A stretch of DNA of 64,000 bases from Acidobacteriota bacterium (GTDB lineage: Bacteria; Acidobacteriota; Terriglobia; Terriglobales; Acidobacteriaceae), in contig JAJXYY010000047.1 of NCBI GenBank assembly GCA_021780315.1, positions 310,001 through 374,000 of the forward strand, in the 5' to 3' direction. Each line of letters begins with the position of its first letter. Within the stretch, counting starts at the first letter, position 1. Position numbers and translations under genes: made by a program. Below are positions 17,153 through 26,164 of the stretch, piece by piece. The notes under the pieces are model-generated. The model did not search any database. It saw only the letters and a list, made by a program, of their open reading frames with translations, and had not been told where the DNA came from.

Positions 17153-17649
17153 GGCTTGGCCCTCGGCTTGGGCTTGGGCTTGGGCTTGGGTTGGGTGACT
17201 CTCTCGATCAGGTTGACAGGGAGTTTGAGCTGGATCCGTAGTTGGGCTTCGCGGGCGGCCATCTGACCTTGATCGATCTCGTGGTCTTCGCCGTGGAGGT
17301 GGAGCAGGCCGTGGAGCATGAGGATGCGGACCTCATCCTGCAGGGTGTGGCCGAAGGCGGCAGCCTGACGGGCGGCGGTGTCGAGAGAGATGGCGAGGTC
17401 GCCGGCGTGGGACTGCGCGATCTCCGGCGGGGTGGGAAAGCTGAGAACGTCGGTGGACTTGTTTTTGCCGCGGAAGGCGCGGTTGAGGCGCTTGAGTTCT
17501 GCATCGGAAGAGAGCAGGACATCGACCTGTCCGGCGAGGCCGACGGCGGCGCGAGCACGGGAGAGGAAGCGAGTGAGGCCGGGCTTCGAGAGGGCGTCGA
17601 GAGGCTCGGTGCGGGTGGAGGTCGTACTGGGGAGGTCGATGGTGATCAT
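17149..17649 (-). CDS. ybeY: Endoribonuclease YbeY (rRNA maturation factor)
   Basis: Zinc-dependent RNase needed for 16S rRNA 3' end maturation and ribosome quality control. The motif HGLLHLHGEDHE supplies the three metal histidines, and KNKSTDVLSFP is the other family signature. The frame is open upstream to 17922, but that stretch is a shadow of the GH16 gene. ATG 17649 overlaps the GH16 stop by 4 bases, giving 166 residues, the usual length. The C-terminus ends in a repeated Lys-Pro tail (PKPKPKPKPRAKP), from a CCCAAG-type hexanucleotide repeat at about 17161-17190 that could slip in length. Confidence 0.93.
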   Translation of the reverse strand: MITIDLPSTTSTRTEPLDALSKPGLTRFLSRARAAVGLAGQVDVLLSSDAELKRLNRAFRGKNKSTDVLSFPTPPEIAQSHAGDLAISLDTAARQAAAFGHTLQDEVRILMLHGLLHLHGEDHEIDQGQMAAREAQLRIQLKLPVNLIERVTQPKPKPKPKPRAKP

Positions 17650-18644
17650 TCGTTTTGGGATTGGCTGGCTGGGGTTGGTTCGGCTGATGGGTTTTGGGTG
17701 GGAGGGTTGCGTGTATAGACACGGACGTAGTCGACAAGCATCTGCTGGGGGAAGGGGGTGGTCTGGTCGGGATAGCCGGGCCAGGCGCCGCCTACGGCCA
17801 GATTGAAGAGGATGAAGAAGGGGTGATCGTAGACCCAGGCGGCTCCGGCGGGGAGATCGGCGGGGGTACGTTCGGCGATGAGGTTCTGGTCGAAGAAGAA
17901 CTTGATGTTGTTGGGGGCCCACTCGACGGCGTAGCGGTGGAAGGCGTTGTTGACGGCCTGGCCGGGGGGCAGGGGATAGCGTGCGGAGATGCCGTGGCCG
18001 CCACTGTATCCGGGCCCGTGGAGGGTGCTGTAGATGACGTTGGCCTCGCCGATCTCTTCCATGATGTCGATCTCGCCCGTGTGGGGCCAGCCGACAGAGT
18101 TAATGCCATCGCCGAGCAGCCAGAAGGCGGGCCAGATGCCTTTGCCGACGGGGAGTTGGATGCTGGCTTCGAAGCGTCCGTAGGCCTGGGTGAAGAGGCC
18201 CTGGGTGCGGATGCGACCGGAGGTGTAGGGGCGCTTGATGCCGTCGGGGCCGGTGTAGTTTTCGCGGAGTGCGGTGATGAGCAGGTTGCCGTTCTGCTGC
18301 TGGACGTTGGCGGGGCGGCTGGTGTAGGTTTCCAGCTCGTTGTTGCCAAAGCCGTTGCCGCCTAGCTGTATAGCCCAGTGGGTGGGATCGGGCGCGGAGC
18401 CGTTGGCGCCGTTGAACTCGTCGCTCCAGATAAGCTGCCAGGGGGTGGTGGCGGCAGGCGGGGTGGCGGAGGATTGGGAGGTGCTACAGGTGGCCAGCAG
18501 GACCACGATGGCGACGGCGAGGAGGTGGCGACCTCTGCGGCGATCGCGGCGGCCCGGGCAGCGCGCCTGTGCCGACAAGGGATTGGCAATGGGGGGCGTC
18601 GCGATCGAGATGGAGAGATGGTCTGGCGAGTCGATGGGTTTCAT
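17646..18644 (-). CDS. Glycoside hydrolase family 16 lipoprotein (beta-1,3-glucanase-like)
   Basis: 332-residue exported endo-glucanase candidate. The positively charged N-terminus (CPGRRDRRRGRHLL) and hydrophobic core end in the lipobox LLATC, so the mature protein is probably a lipoprotein. The GH16 jelly roll covers about 65-310: LIWSDEFNG, NNELETYTSR, GRFEASIQLP, GIWPAFWLLG, and the catalytic GEIDIMEEIGE, where the first Glu is nucleophile and the second acid/base. The form E-I-D-I-M-E is typical of laminarinases and lichenases. The gene lies between phoH and ybeY, which are usually adjacent. A terminator upstream separates it from phoH, so it may start the ybeY-corC transcript. Confidence 0.9.
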   Translation of the reverse strand: MKPIDSPDHLSISIATPPIANPLSAQARCPGRRDRRRGRHLLAVAIVVLLATCSTSQSSATPPAATTPWQLIWSDEFNGANGSAPDPTHWAIQLGGNGFGNNELETYTSRPANVQQQNGNLLITALRENYTGPDGIKRPYTSGRIRTQGLFTQAYGRFEASIQLPVGKGIWPAFWLLGDGINSVGWPHTGEIDIMEEIGEANVIYSTLHGPGYSGGHGISARYPLPPGQAVNNAFHRYAVEWAPNNIKFFFDQNLIAERTPADLPAGAAWVYDHPFFILFNLAVGGAWPGYPDQTTPFPQQMLVDYVRVYTRNPPTQNPSAEPTPASQSQNE

Positions 18645-18686
18645 CTGGATACCGGCGGGTGTTGCGAGTAAAGGAGTTCCGGGGAG

Positions 18687-18724
18687 AAAACGACAACAGA
18701 GGGCGGATAGGCCCTCTGTTGTCG
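18687..18724 (-). terminator. Rho-independent terminator of phoH
   Basis: A perfect 14-bp inverted repeat (18691-18704 with 18711-18724) encloses a six-base loop. It is followed on the minus strand by TTTTCTC. It lies 23 bases after the phoH stop and before the GH16 start. Confidence 0.88.
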
Positions 18725-18746
18725 ATGGTATCGCATGCGGAGAGGA

Positions 18747-19784
18747 TTATTGCGGTTTGGGCAGCGGTTTGGCTGCGGGGGTGAGGCTGGTGCCGGAGAG
18801 GACCGGCTCTCCGATGGCCAGGGGAAGCTGCTGCTGGGCCTTGCCGTAGCTATCGTAGGCACGGACGATGCGTTGGACGAGGTGGTGGCGTACGACGTCG
18901 ACATCCTCGAAGTGGCAGAAGCGGATGCCTTCGACGCCATCGAGGACGTGGAGGGCTTCGAGCAGGCCGGACTTTTTGGGATTTGGCAGGTCGGTCTGGG
19001 TGAGGTCTCCGGTGATGACGGCCTTGGAGTTGTTGCCGAGGCGGGTGACGAACATCTTCATCTGCTCGGTGGTGGTGTTCTGGGCCTCGTCCATGATGAT
19101 GAAGGCGTCGGAGAGGGTGCGTCCGCGCATGAAGGCGAGCGGTGCGACCTCGATGACGTTGGATTCGAGCAATTTGTCGACTTTTTGGGGATCGAGCAGG
19201 TCGTAGAGCGCGTCGTAGAGCGGGCGGAGGTAGGGATCGACCTTCTCCTGGAGGGAGCCGGGGAGGAAGCCGAGTCGCTCGCCGGCTTCGACCGCGGGGC
19301 GGACGAGGATGATGCGGCTGACTTTTTTGGCGACGAGGGCGGAGACGGCCATGGCGACTGCGAGGTAGGTTTTGCCGGTACCGGCGGGACCGAGGCCGAA
19401 GGTCATATCGCCCTGCTCGATGGCCTCGACGTATTTGCGCTGGTTGGGGCTGCGGGGCTGGACCATGCGCTTGACGCCGGCGGAGCGCTGCTTGCCGGAG
19501 TCGACGAGGGAGCGGAGGGTGACGGCGGGGTCGGCGATGACAAGCTTGAGCATGCCATTGAGTTCGCCGTTGTGGAGGTGGACGCCGGATTTGCGGAGGT
19601 GATCGAAGTCGCTGAAGATGCCGGTGACTCGATCGATGGAAGCGAGGTCGCCGGTAACGTGGATGGCATCGGAACGAAGGTCGATGGTGACATGGAGGCC
19701 GTCTTCCATCAGGCGGAGGTTTTCGTCGCGGGTCCCGTAGAGGGGCTCAATACCGGGCGTGATTTCGATCGCTTTTTTATTCAA
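18747..19784 (-). CDS. phoH: PhoH-like ATPase (YbeZ)
   Basis: 345-residue cytosolic PhoH-family NTPase, likely a helicase-like partner of YbeY in RNA processing. An N-terminal KH-like region (GDLASIDRVTGIFSDFDHL) is followed by Walker A GPAGTGKTYLA, Walker B with FIIMDEAQNTT, and the sensor VITGDLTQTDLP. The start is TTG at 19784. No ATG occurs in frame nearby, and GGAGG lies 11 bases upstream. The C-terminus is proline/lysine rich. The gene is followed by its own terminator, which breaks the common phoH-ybeY operon. Confidence 0.92.
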   Translation of the reverse strand: MNKKAIEITPGIEPLYGTRDENLRLMEDGLHVTIDLRSDAIHVTGDLASIDRVTGIFSDFDHLRKSGVHLHNGELNGMLKLVIADPAVTLRSLVDSGKQRSAGVKRMVQPRSPNQRKYVEAIEQGDMTFGLGPAGTGKTYLAVAMAVSALVAKKVSRIILVRPAVEAGERLGFLPGSLQEKVDPYLRPLYDALYDLLDPQKVDKLLESNVIEVAPLAFMRGRTLSDAFIIMDEAQNTTTEQMKMFVTRLGNNSKAVITGDLTQTDLPNPKKSGLLEALHVLDGVEGIRFCHFEDVDVVRHHLVQRIVRAYDSYGKAQQQLPLAIGEPVLSGTSLTPAAKPLPKPQ

Positions 19785-19992
19785 TTAGGGTCTGACCTCC
19801 GTCAGGGAAGCTGCGGTTGCGTGGTTGCTATGGGTTAGATGTAAGGAGTGTGAAAAGGTGGGCGAACAGGTGGAGGGAGCGCGTTGGCTGCGCCTGTTGA
19901 CTGCGACCGGGATGTCTGGTGGTGCCAATCTAGCGTCGAAGATGGGGCAAGATTAGACCGTGGGCGAAGGTGCGTCAAGCGATAAATAAAGC

Positions 19993-20571
19993 CTATTGTT
20001 TCGCGGGCTTTACCGAGGGCGGGGTGAGGCCGTTGAGGCGGAGATAGGCAGCCATCTGCGAGTAATGGTCTTCGAGATCACCCACCTCTTCGAAGAGGGC
20101 CCGAGCGCGGGGAGCGGGTCTGCCGCCGAAGAAGGTGATGGTGTCGCCGAGTCTGGCGTCCTGCAAGCCAGCGAAGGCCAGGTCGCAGACGTGGAAGGAG
20201 GCTTTGAGGGCAGCGATCAATTGATCCTTGGAGAGGGAGTCGCTGGTGCGTGGGCCGCGGGGCGTGGGGTTCGCGGTCAACATGCCGCAGACGAAGGTGT
20301 TGGCGTCGGTGACGTGGGCGATGGACTGGGCGTAGGACATCTGGGCGGGAGTGGGGCGGAAGGTGTATTTGTCGGCGGGCATTAGTTCAGCGGCGGCGAT
20401 CATGTACTTTGCCTGGCGCTCGTAGATCTCCCGCGCGCTGGAGACGACGGGATTGGGATCGGGTTGCGCCTGTAGGATGGGGGCTGCGACGAGGAACAGC
20501 ACGGCAAGCAGCACAGCGGGGAGGACCAGATGCTGAACAAACGGCAGGGCAAAGCGGAGTTTGGTGGTCAT
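19993..20571 (-). CDS. Exported DinB-like protein
   Basis: 192 residues from ATG 20571, which has AGGAGA about 10 bases upstream. The longer open frame to 20811 lacks support. A signal peptide (HLVLPAVLLAVLFLVAAPILQAQ) precedes a helical DinB/YfiT-type four-helix domain. Visible pieces are YERQAKYMIAAAELMPADKYTFRPTP, SIAHVTDANTFVCG and DLEDHYSQMAAYLRLNG, with the conserved histidines of the DinB metal site in SIAHV and EDHYSQ. Exported DinB proteins are numerous in Acidobacteria. Some relatives are thiol transferases, but the function here is unknown. It is divergent from rpsT. Confidence 0.8.
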   Translation of the reverse strand: MTTKLRFALPFVQHLVLPAVLLAVLFLVAAPILQAQPDPNPVVSSAREIYERQAKYMIAAAELMPADKYTFRPTPAQMSYAQSIAHVTDANTFVCGMLTANPTPRGPRTSDSLSKDQLIAALKASFHVCDLAFAGLQDARLGDTITFFGGRPAPRARALFEEVGDLEDHYSQMAAYLRLNGLTPPSVKPAKQ

Positions 20572-20719
20572 GGGGCGCACTCTCCTAAGGCGGGACACCC
20601 AATACAGTACGCCAGCGGGAACGGAGGAGGAAGGAAAATATACCTGGTGCCGGGCTGATTTGGCTGCTGCCGTTGGTTGGCTGTTTTCAGTCGCTGGATG
20701 GCTTATGGATGGTCTGGGA

Positions 20720-20748
20720 TTGACCTGACCGGAGGGTTTGCGTAGACT
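20720..20748 (+). promoter_or_regulatory. Sigma-70-type promoter of rpsT
   Basis: TTGACC (20720-20725), a 17-base spacer, then TAGACT (20743-20748). This predicts a start near 20755 and a leader of about 97 bases before the rpsT start codon. Confidence 0.55.
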
Positions 20749-20852
20749 TAGACATTGCAGGGATGTGGCGGGCTGTGTCTTTAGCCAGCTCCTACCAGTT
20801 TGGTCCTGCATACCATTTCCCCGACAATGAGCGGGTTTAGAGAAGAGAGTTT

Positions 20853-21125
20853 ATGGCTAATCATGTTTCGTCGTTGAAGCGCGCACGTCAGACCGTTGTA
20901 AAGACCGCGGTAAACCGCGCCAACAAGAGCAAGCTGCGTGGCTCGCTGCGCTCGCTGCGTGAAGCAATTGCCAAGGGCGACCATGCGGTCGCGACCACCC
21001 ACTACCGTGAGACGGCATCTATTCTGGACAAGAGCGTACAGAAGGGCGTGCTGCACAAGAACACCGCGAGCCGCTACAAGAGCCGCCTGAATGCTCGCGT
21101 GAAGGCAGTGCTCAAGGCTGCGTAA
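20853..21125 (+). CDS. rpsT: 30S ribosomal protein S20
   Basis: 90-residue, highly basic, alanine-rich protein that binds the 5' domain of 16S rRNA. It starts [26 protein letters not shown] and shows the family pattern of long basic helices with [16 protein letters not shown] at the C-terminus. The start follows an AGAGAG purine stretch. It stands alone, as S20 usually does, with its own promoter and terminator. Confidence 0.97.
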   Translation: MANHVSSLKRARQTVVKTAVNRANKSKLRGSLRSLREAIAKGDHAVATTHYRETASILDKSVQKGVLHKNTASRYKSRLNARVKAVLKAA

Positions 21126-21151
21126 GCAGGCTGGACCCAAACGGAATTACG

Positions 21152-21191
21152 AAAGGCTGGATGCCGAGCGATCGGGATCCAGCCTTTTTTT
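21152..21191 (+). terminator. Rho-independent terminator of rpsT
   Basis: GGCTGGAT (21155-21162) pairs with ATCCAGCC (21177-21184). An inner CCGA/TCGG stem lies in the loop, and TTTTTTT follows. Flanking AAA/TTT pairs extend the stem. Confidence 0.9.
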
Positions 21192-21237
21192 CGTTTTTGT
21201 GCGCTGCTGATGGCTTGTGGAGCTGTTGTGACCGAGG

Positions 21238-22827
21238 CTACTGAGGCTTTTCGTCGGGGTTGTACAGGGTGGGGGGCTTGCGCGGGGGCTGGGGCTGGTT
21301 GGGATCCTGGGCGGAGTCGGTGGGTGGGTTGGAGGAGGCGGATGGGGTGGCTGCGGAGCCGGTGTTGACCTGGTCGGACTGAGAGGTTTGTGGGTCTTGC
21401 GCAGCCGGGTTCACCGGGGAGGTGCTGGCCGGGCGGTGGGCGGCGGCAGTGGGCCGTTGCGAGGGGGAGGACTGTTGCGAGGAGGTGGATTGGCCCATGG
21501 AGGAGAGATTGACCGGGACTCCCTCGACAGTGGGCGCGGTGGCCTCGGCACGTTGAACGGCGGCTTTGTCCTCGTCCGAGAGGGGTGGCAGCGTGTAGAT
21601 CTCGACGGCCTCGTCGCGCACGACGGCGAAGCTGAGGCCGTTGGGCGAGAGGGCGAAGTTCTGTCCGGCGCGGGCGATGGGGGAGCAGTCGATATGGAGG
21701 AGCAGGTTGCCGCTATCGATCTGATAGACGTCGACGGTTTGGCCGTTGAGTTGGGCGGGGACGAGTTCGTCGGTGGGGATGGCGGCGGAGTTGACCAGGA
21801 TGCGGCTGACGGCGAAGCGGCCGCTGGTGGGGGAGAAGGCGAAGCGCGGGGCGATGTAGGAGCCGGAGAGGACGGCTTGCCACATCTCGTCGCCGCGGAG
21901 GTTGAAGGCTGCGAGCAACTGCTGGGTATCGCCGCCGCGACAACTGAAGGCGACGAACTCGCTGCGGGTGACGAAGGCGGGCGAAGGCCTGCAGGTGGAG
22001 TCGAAGATGCCGAGTTGATAGAGCTTGCCGGTGTAGGTGCTGAAGTCGAAGGCCCAGGTCTGGTTGCCCTGGTCGAGGGTGTTGAGGAATCCGGCGGCGT
22101 TGAGGGGTATCTCTCCGGGGCCACGGGAGAGGACACGTCCGGCAGATGCGGCGAGGACGTGATCGTTGGCGGGGTCGGGGACGACCAGGCGATAAAAGCT
22201 GATGAGGGTGCCGGAGGGTGTGGGAGTGGAGTCTCCTCTGGCCTGAGGTTGAGTGGAGGGCTCGACGGTTTCGATGGTGAGGAGGTCGGACTCCGGGGTG
22301 AGCAGGATGGCCTGGATGGCGTGCTCGGAGTGCAGGAATTGGCGGAGCACGAAGGGTTCGGGCGAAGCCAGATTGAGCAATGGGGCGAGGGTGTAGAGGG
22401 TGTTGTGGATGCGCAGCAGAAAGCGGCCGCGGCCAAGGTTCCAGAGGAACTGGCCCTGATCGTGAAGACGCCACTCGGTAGTGGCGAGGACTTTGCCGGA
22501 GGGCAGTTCGAGCAGGACGGTGTGGACGGTGCGGTCGTCGTCGTCGACGGGATCGTTGGGCAGGCGACGGAGCAGGCGGCGGACACCGAAGGAGAGCAGG
22601 AGGTGCTGGTCGTCGACGAAGTTTACGGACAGCAGCGAACTGCCAGAGAGCAGCCAACGGGTGGAGAGCGTCTGGTAGCCGAGATCTTCCAACGGGATGT
22701 GGGCACTGGGTGGGCGCGGACGTGCGAACAGCGGAGCGCAGACGGAGAGCAGCAGGGCCAGCAGGGTCCGTAAGACCGCCGAGCGGGGAGAGCGGGTGGG
22801 CGCGGGATTGGAGGAGGGAACCTGCAT
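21238..22827 (-). CDS. Exported protein, possibly beta-propeller, with disordered tail
   Basis: 529 residues from ATG 22827; I know no named family. The N-terminus (RSAVLRTLLALLLSVCAPLFA) is a signal peptide. About 300 residues then repeat short strand patterns reminiscent of WD/YVTN propeller blades, for example LLSVNFVDDQHLLLSFGV, VLLELPSGKVLATTEW, FALSPNGLSFAVV. From about residue 420 the chain is low-complexity Ser/Pro/Gln/Thr and probably disordered. The frame is open to 23244, but the upstream part overlaps the divergent M13 gene. ATG 22860 and 22881 are other possible starts, and none has a good ribosome-binding site. No catalytic motif is visible. Confidence 0.75.
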   Translation of the reverse strand: MQVPSSNPAPTRSPRSAVLRTLLALLLSVCAPLFARPRPPSAHIPLEDLGYQTLSTRWLLSGSSLLSVNFVDDQHLLLSFGVRRLLRRLPNDPVDDDDRTVHTVLLELPSGKVLATTEWRLHDQGQFLWNLGRGRFLLRIHNTLYTLAPLLNLASPEPFVLRQFLHSEHAIQAILLTPESDLLTIETVEPSTQPQARGDSTPTPSGTLISFYRLVVPDPANDHVLAASAGRVLSRGPGEIPLNAAGFLNTLDQGNQTWAFDFSTYTGKLYQLGIFDSTCRPSPAFVTRSEFVAFSCRGGDTQQLLAAFNLRGDEMWQAVLSGSYIAPRFAFSPTSGRFAVSRILVNSAAIPTDELVPAQLNGQTVDVYQIDSGNLLLHIDCSPIARAGQNFALSPNGLSFAVVRDEAVEIYTLPPLSDEDKAAVQRAEATAPTVEGVPVNLSSMGQSTSSQQSSPSQRPTAAAHRPASTSPVNPAAQDPQTSQSDQVNTGSAATPSASSNPPTDSAQDPNQPQPPRKPPTLYNPDEKPQ

Positions 22828-22994
22828 GAGAGCGGGTGCGTATAAGCCAGTATCGCGCATCGCGTACCAATACTGTTGCATAGACGGTAGTGAGATCACA
22901 ATTGTTGCTGTCGGCAAGCAGATGCGGGTGGTGCTGGCGCGGTCGATAGTGATAGAAAAGTGAGTCGGTAGAGTGCGATAGAGGAGATAGACGC

Positions 22995-25103
22995 ATGATG
23001 GATTTCTGGAAGAAGTCAGGTGCCGGGCTGAAGTTTGCCGTCGGGCTGGGAGTATCGGTTGGACTGGCGAGCGCGAGCAGCAGCTTGGCCTTGGCGCAGG
23101 CGGCGGCGAGTGCGAACGACAGCAAGCCGATCGAGGTATACGTGCCGATACCGGGGTTTGACACGACCTCGCTGGATAAAACGGTCGATCCCTGCAATGA
23201 CTTCTACAAGTTTTCCTGCGGCAAGTTTGCGGCGAATCATCCAATACCAGCCGATCAGGCCGGGGTGGACCAGTTCTATGCGTTGTACAACGTCAACACG
23301 CAGTCGCTGCATGGGATTCTGGAGAAGGCTGCAGCGATGAAGACGGGCCGCTCGGAGGACGCGCAGAAGATTGGCGACTACTACCAAAGCTGCATGAACA
23401 CCGACCTGATCGAGCAAAAGGGACTGGCACCGATCAAGCCAATGCTGGATGAGATCGATGCGGTGAAGAGCAAGGCACAGTTGGCGGAGTTGGTCGGCAA
23501 GCTGCAACGGATGGGCGTGGATGTGTTCTTTGGCTATGGCGAGCAGCAGGACTTCAAGGACGCGACCAAGCAGATTGCAGTTGTCAGCCAGGGCGGACTG
23601 GGGCTTCCGGAGAAGGACTACTACCTGCGGACGGGCGCGAAGGATGAAGAGGTTCGCAAGCAGTATGTGGAGCATGTTGCCAAGATGCTAACGCTGGCAG
23701 GCAGCACGCCGGAGCAAGCCGCCAAGGACGCGAAGGCGGTGATGGCGATGGAGACGGCGTTGGCCAAGGGCTCCATGGGCGTGACGGAGATGCGCGACCC
23801 GGAGAAGATCTACCATCTGCAGCCGATTGCGACGTTTGAAGCCAGTACGCCGGGGTTCAACTTTGCGACGTTTGAGACGGCGGTCCACTCGCCGCGGGTG
23901 ACGGAGATAAACGATGCGACACCGGAGTTCTTCCCTGCCCTGAGCAAGCAGTTGCAGGCCAACGATCTGGAGACGCTGAAGGCGTATATGCGCTACCACC
24001 TGTTGACGGCGGCAGCGAGCCGTCTGCCGAAGCGCTTCGACGAAGAGAACTTTGATTTTTACGGGCGCAAGCTGAACGGGCAGCCGGTGCAGGCGGCGCG
24101 TTGGAAGCGCTGCTCGAACGCGGTGAATGGTGCTCTGGGCGAGGCGTTGGGCAAGGTGTATGTGGAAGAGTACTTTGCCGGCGACAGCAAGACCAAGATG
24201 GTGGAGATGGTGAAGGACATTGAGAACGCGATGGACCGCGACATCGACACGCTGGACTGGATGTCGGCTGCGACCAAGACGCGGGCGAAGGAGAAGCTGC
24301 ATGGGGTGGCCAACAAGATCGGCTATCCGGACAAGTGGCGCGACTACTCCAAGCTGGAGGTGAAGCCGGAGGATGCGCTGGGCAACTCGCTGCGCGCCAA
24401 TGCGTTCGAAAACGACCGCCAGTTGAACAAGATCGGCAAGCCGGTGGACCACAGCGAGTGGGGCATGACGCCGCCGACGGTGAATGCGTACTACGACCCC
24501 AGCATGAACGACATCAACTTTCCTGCCGGGATTCTGCAGCCTTCGTTCTACGATCCGAAGCAGGATGACGCGGTGAACTATGGGCACATCGGCGCGGTGA
24601 TTGGCCACGAGTTGACCCACGGGTTCGACGATGAGGGCAAGAAGTTCGACGCCAAGGGCAACCTGAGCGACTGGTGGACTGCTGAGGATACCAAGAAGTT
24701 CGAGGCGCGCACGGACTGCCTGGTGAAGGAGTACGGCGGCTTTACGGCGGTCGACGACGTGAAGGTAAACGGCAAGCTGACGCTGGGTGAGAACACGGCG
24801 GACAACGGCGGACTGGTGCTGGCGTACATGGCCTATCTGGAGCGGGCGAAAGCCAATGGCGTGGATCTGAGCGCAAAGAAGGATGGGTTTACGGCACCGC
24901 AGCGGTTCTACATTGGCTTCGCACAGAACTGGTGCGAGAACGCCCGTCCGGAGCAGGTGCGGAACCAGGTGCTGACCGATCCACACTCGCCGGATCACTT
25001 CCGCGCGAATGGCGCGATTGTGAATCAGCCGGGGTTTGCGGAGGCCTTCGGATGCAAGAAGGGTGCGCCGATGGTTCCGGTGGATAGCTGCCGAGTCTGG
25101 TAG
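22995..25103 (+). CDS. M13-family metallopeptidase (PepO/neprilysin-like)
   Basis: 702-residue exported zinc endopeptidase cleaving oligopeptides. A signal peptide (FAVGLGVSVGLASASSSLALAQ) is followed by the M13 N-terminal domain starting DPCNDFYKFSCGKF. The zinc motif is GHELTHGFDDEG, with the third ligand in GENTADNGG. The substrate-binding stretch NAYYDPSMNDINFPAGILQPSF is typical of the family, and the C-terminus ends CRVW, as in neprilysins. ATG 22995 is preceded by GAGGAGA. All expected catalytic residues are present. A strong terminator follows. Confidence 0.95.
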   Translation: MMDFWKKSGAGLKFAVGLGVSVGLASASSSLALAQAAASANDSKPIEVYVPIPGFDTTSLDKTVDPCNDFYKFSCGKFAANHPIPADQAGVDQFYALYNVNTQSLHGILEKAAAMKTGRSEDAQKIGDYYQSCMNTDLIEQKGLAPIKPMLDEIDAVKSKAQLAELVGKLQRMGVDVFFGYGEQQDFKDATKQIAVVSQGGLGLPEKDYYLRTGAKDEEVRKQYVEHVAKMLTLAGSTPEQAAKDAKAVMAMETALAKGSMGVTEMRDPEKIYHLQPIATFEASTPGFNFATFETAVHSPRVTEINDATPEFFPALSKQLQANDLETLKAYMRYHLLTAAASRLPKRFDEENFDFYGRKLNGQPVQAARWKRCSNAVNGALGEALGKVYVEEYFAGDSKTKMVEMVKDIENAMDRDIDTLDWMSAATKTRAKEKLHGVANKIGYPDKWRDYSKLEVKPEDALGNSLRANAFENDRQLNKIGKPVDHSEWGMTPPTVNAYYDPSMNDINFPAGILQPSFYDPKQDDAVNYGHIGAVIGHELTHGFDDEGKKFDAKGNLSDWWTAEDTKKFEARTDCLVKEYGGFTAVDDVKVNGKLTLGENTADNGGLVLAYMAYLERAKANGVDLSAKKDGFTAPQRFYIGFAQNWCENARPEQVRNQVLTDPHSPDHFRANGAIVNQPGFAEAFGCKKGAPMVPVDSCRVW

Positions 25104-25122
25104 GTGTAAGCGAGTAGACGGG

Positions 25123-25157
25123 AATGGCGGAGGCTTCGGTCTCCGCCATTTTTGTTT
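25123..25157 (+). terminator. Rho-independent terminator after the M13 gene
   Basis: AATGGCGGAG (25123-25132) pairs perfectly with CTCCGCCATT (25141-25150). TTTGTTTT follows. Confidence 0.85.
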
Positions 25158-25178
25158 TGAGTGTGCGAGAGTGGAGGT

Positions 25179-26111
25179 ATGGCAGATTTACGGAGACAAC
25201 GGGCGCTGGGGTTTGGTGCGTGCGCGCTGGCGAGTTCTTTTTGGGGATGCGGCTTCTTTTTCGGCAAGATTGCGCTGGCGGAGATGGGCTTTGCGCATAT
25301 GGTGCTGTACCGGTTTTTGTTCGCGATCATCGCACTTGTGCCGCTTCTGGTTACACATCGTCCGGGGCTGAACGGCAAGGAGTGGGGCGTGCTGCTGGCG
25401 GCTTCGTTTCTGGGAGTTCCCTTGCAGTTTTTGATCCAGTTCTATGGACTGTCGATTACGACGGTGAGCCATGCGTCGTTGATGGTGGGGACGATGCCGG
25501 TGATTCTGGCGGTAGGTGCGGCGATTTTTGCGCATGAGCGGATGGATGGTCTGGGCTGGGTGGCGCTGGCGGGTTCGACCTGTGGGGCGGCGCTGATTGC
25601 GCTGGGCGGCAAGCACCATGCCGGTGCGGGCGAGGCGACGCTGGGCGGGGATCTGCTGGTGGTGCTTTCGCTGGGGATCGCGCTGTTCTGGATTCTGATC
25701 AACAAGCAGTTGATGGAGCGGCATAGCCATGTGGTAGTGACAGCCTATGGGCTGCTGCTGGGGACGCTGATGCTGGTGGTGTGGGTTCCGGTGCGGTATG
25801 GGATGCCGCCGGTGACGGGGGTGTCGCTGAAGGCGTGGCTGGCACTGGCGGCGAGCGGTGTGCTGTGTACGGCCACGACGACGCTGCTATGGAACTGGGG
25901 GATGACGCAGGTGCCGGCGTCGCAGGCGGGGGTGCTGCTGAATATGGAGCCGCTGATCGGAAGCCTGCTGGGCGTGTTGGTGCTGGGCGAGCGGCTGGGG
26001 CCGAGTGCGTGGGCTGGCGGCGGATTGATTCTGGCGGCGGCACTGACGCTAACTACGCGTAGCAAGACGCGGGTGCGCAGCGACGACATTGTGCAGATGC
26101 CGGTGACCTAG
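25179..26111 (+). CDS. DMT-superfamily (EamA) permease
   Basis: 310-residue inner-membrane protein with about ten hydrophobic segments in two EamA halves (for example SSFWGCGFFFGKIALAEMG near the start and a second LVVLSLGIALFWILINKQ block). Members export metabolites or amino acids; the substrate is not predictable. I placed the start at ATG 25179 (MADLRRQRALGFG). GGAGG sits only one base before it, so initiation may be unusual. The in-frame GTG 25161 is the alternative, but it has no upstream Shine-Dalgarno. Confidence 0.88.
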   Translation: MADLRRQRALGFGACALASSFWGCGFFFGKIALAEMGFAHMVLYRFLFAIIALVPLLVTHRPGLNGKEWGVLLAASFLGVPLQFLIQFYGLSITTVSHASLMVGTMPVILAVGAAIFAHERMDGLGWVALAGSTCGAALIALGGKHHAGAGEATLGGDLLVVLSLGIALFWILINKQLMERHSHVVVTAYGLLLGTLMLVVWVPVRYGMPPVTGVSLKAWLALAASGVLCTATTTLLWNWGMTQVPASQAGVLLNMEPLIGSLLGVLVLGERLGPSAWAGGGLILAAALTLTTRSKTRVRSDDIVQMPVT

Positions 26112-26164
26112 CTGGCGACATAAGTTGCGAGCGAGCGGAGATGACGTGATATTCTCCGGCCACG

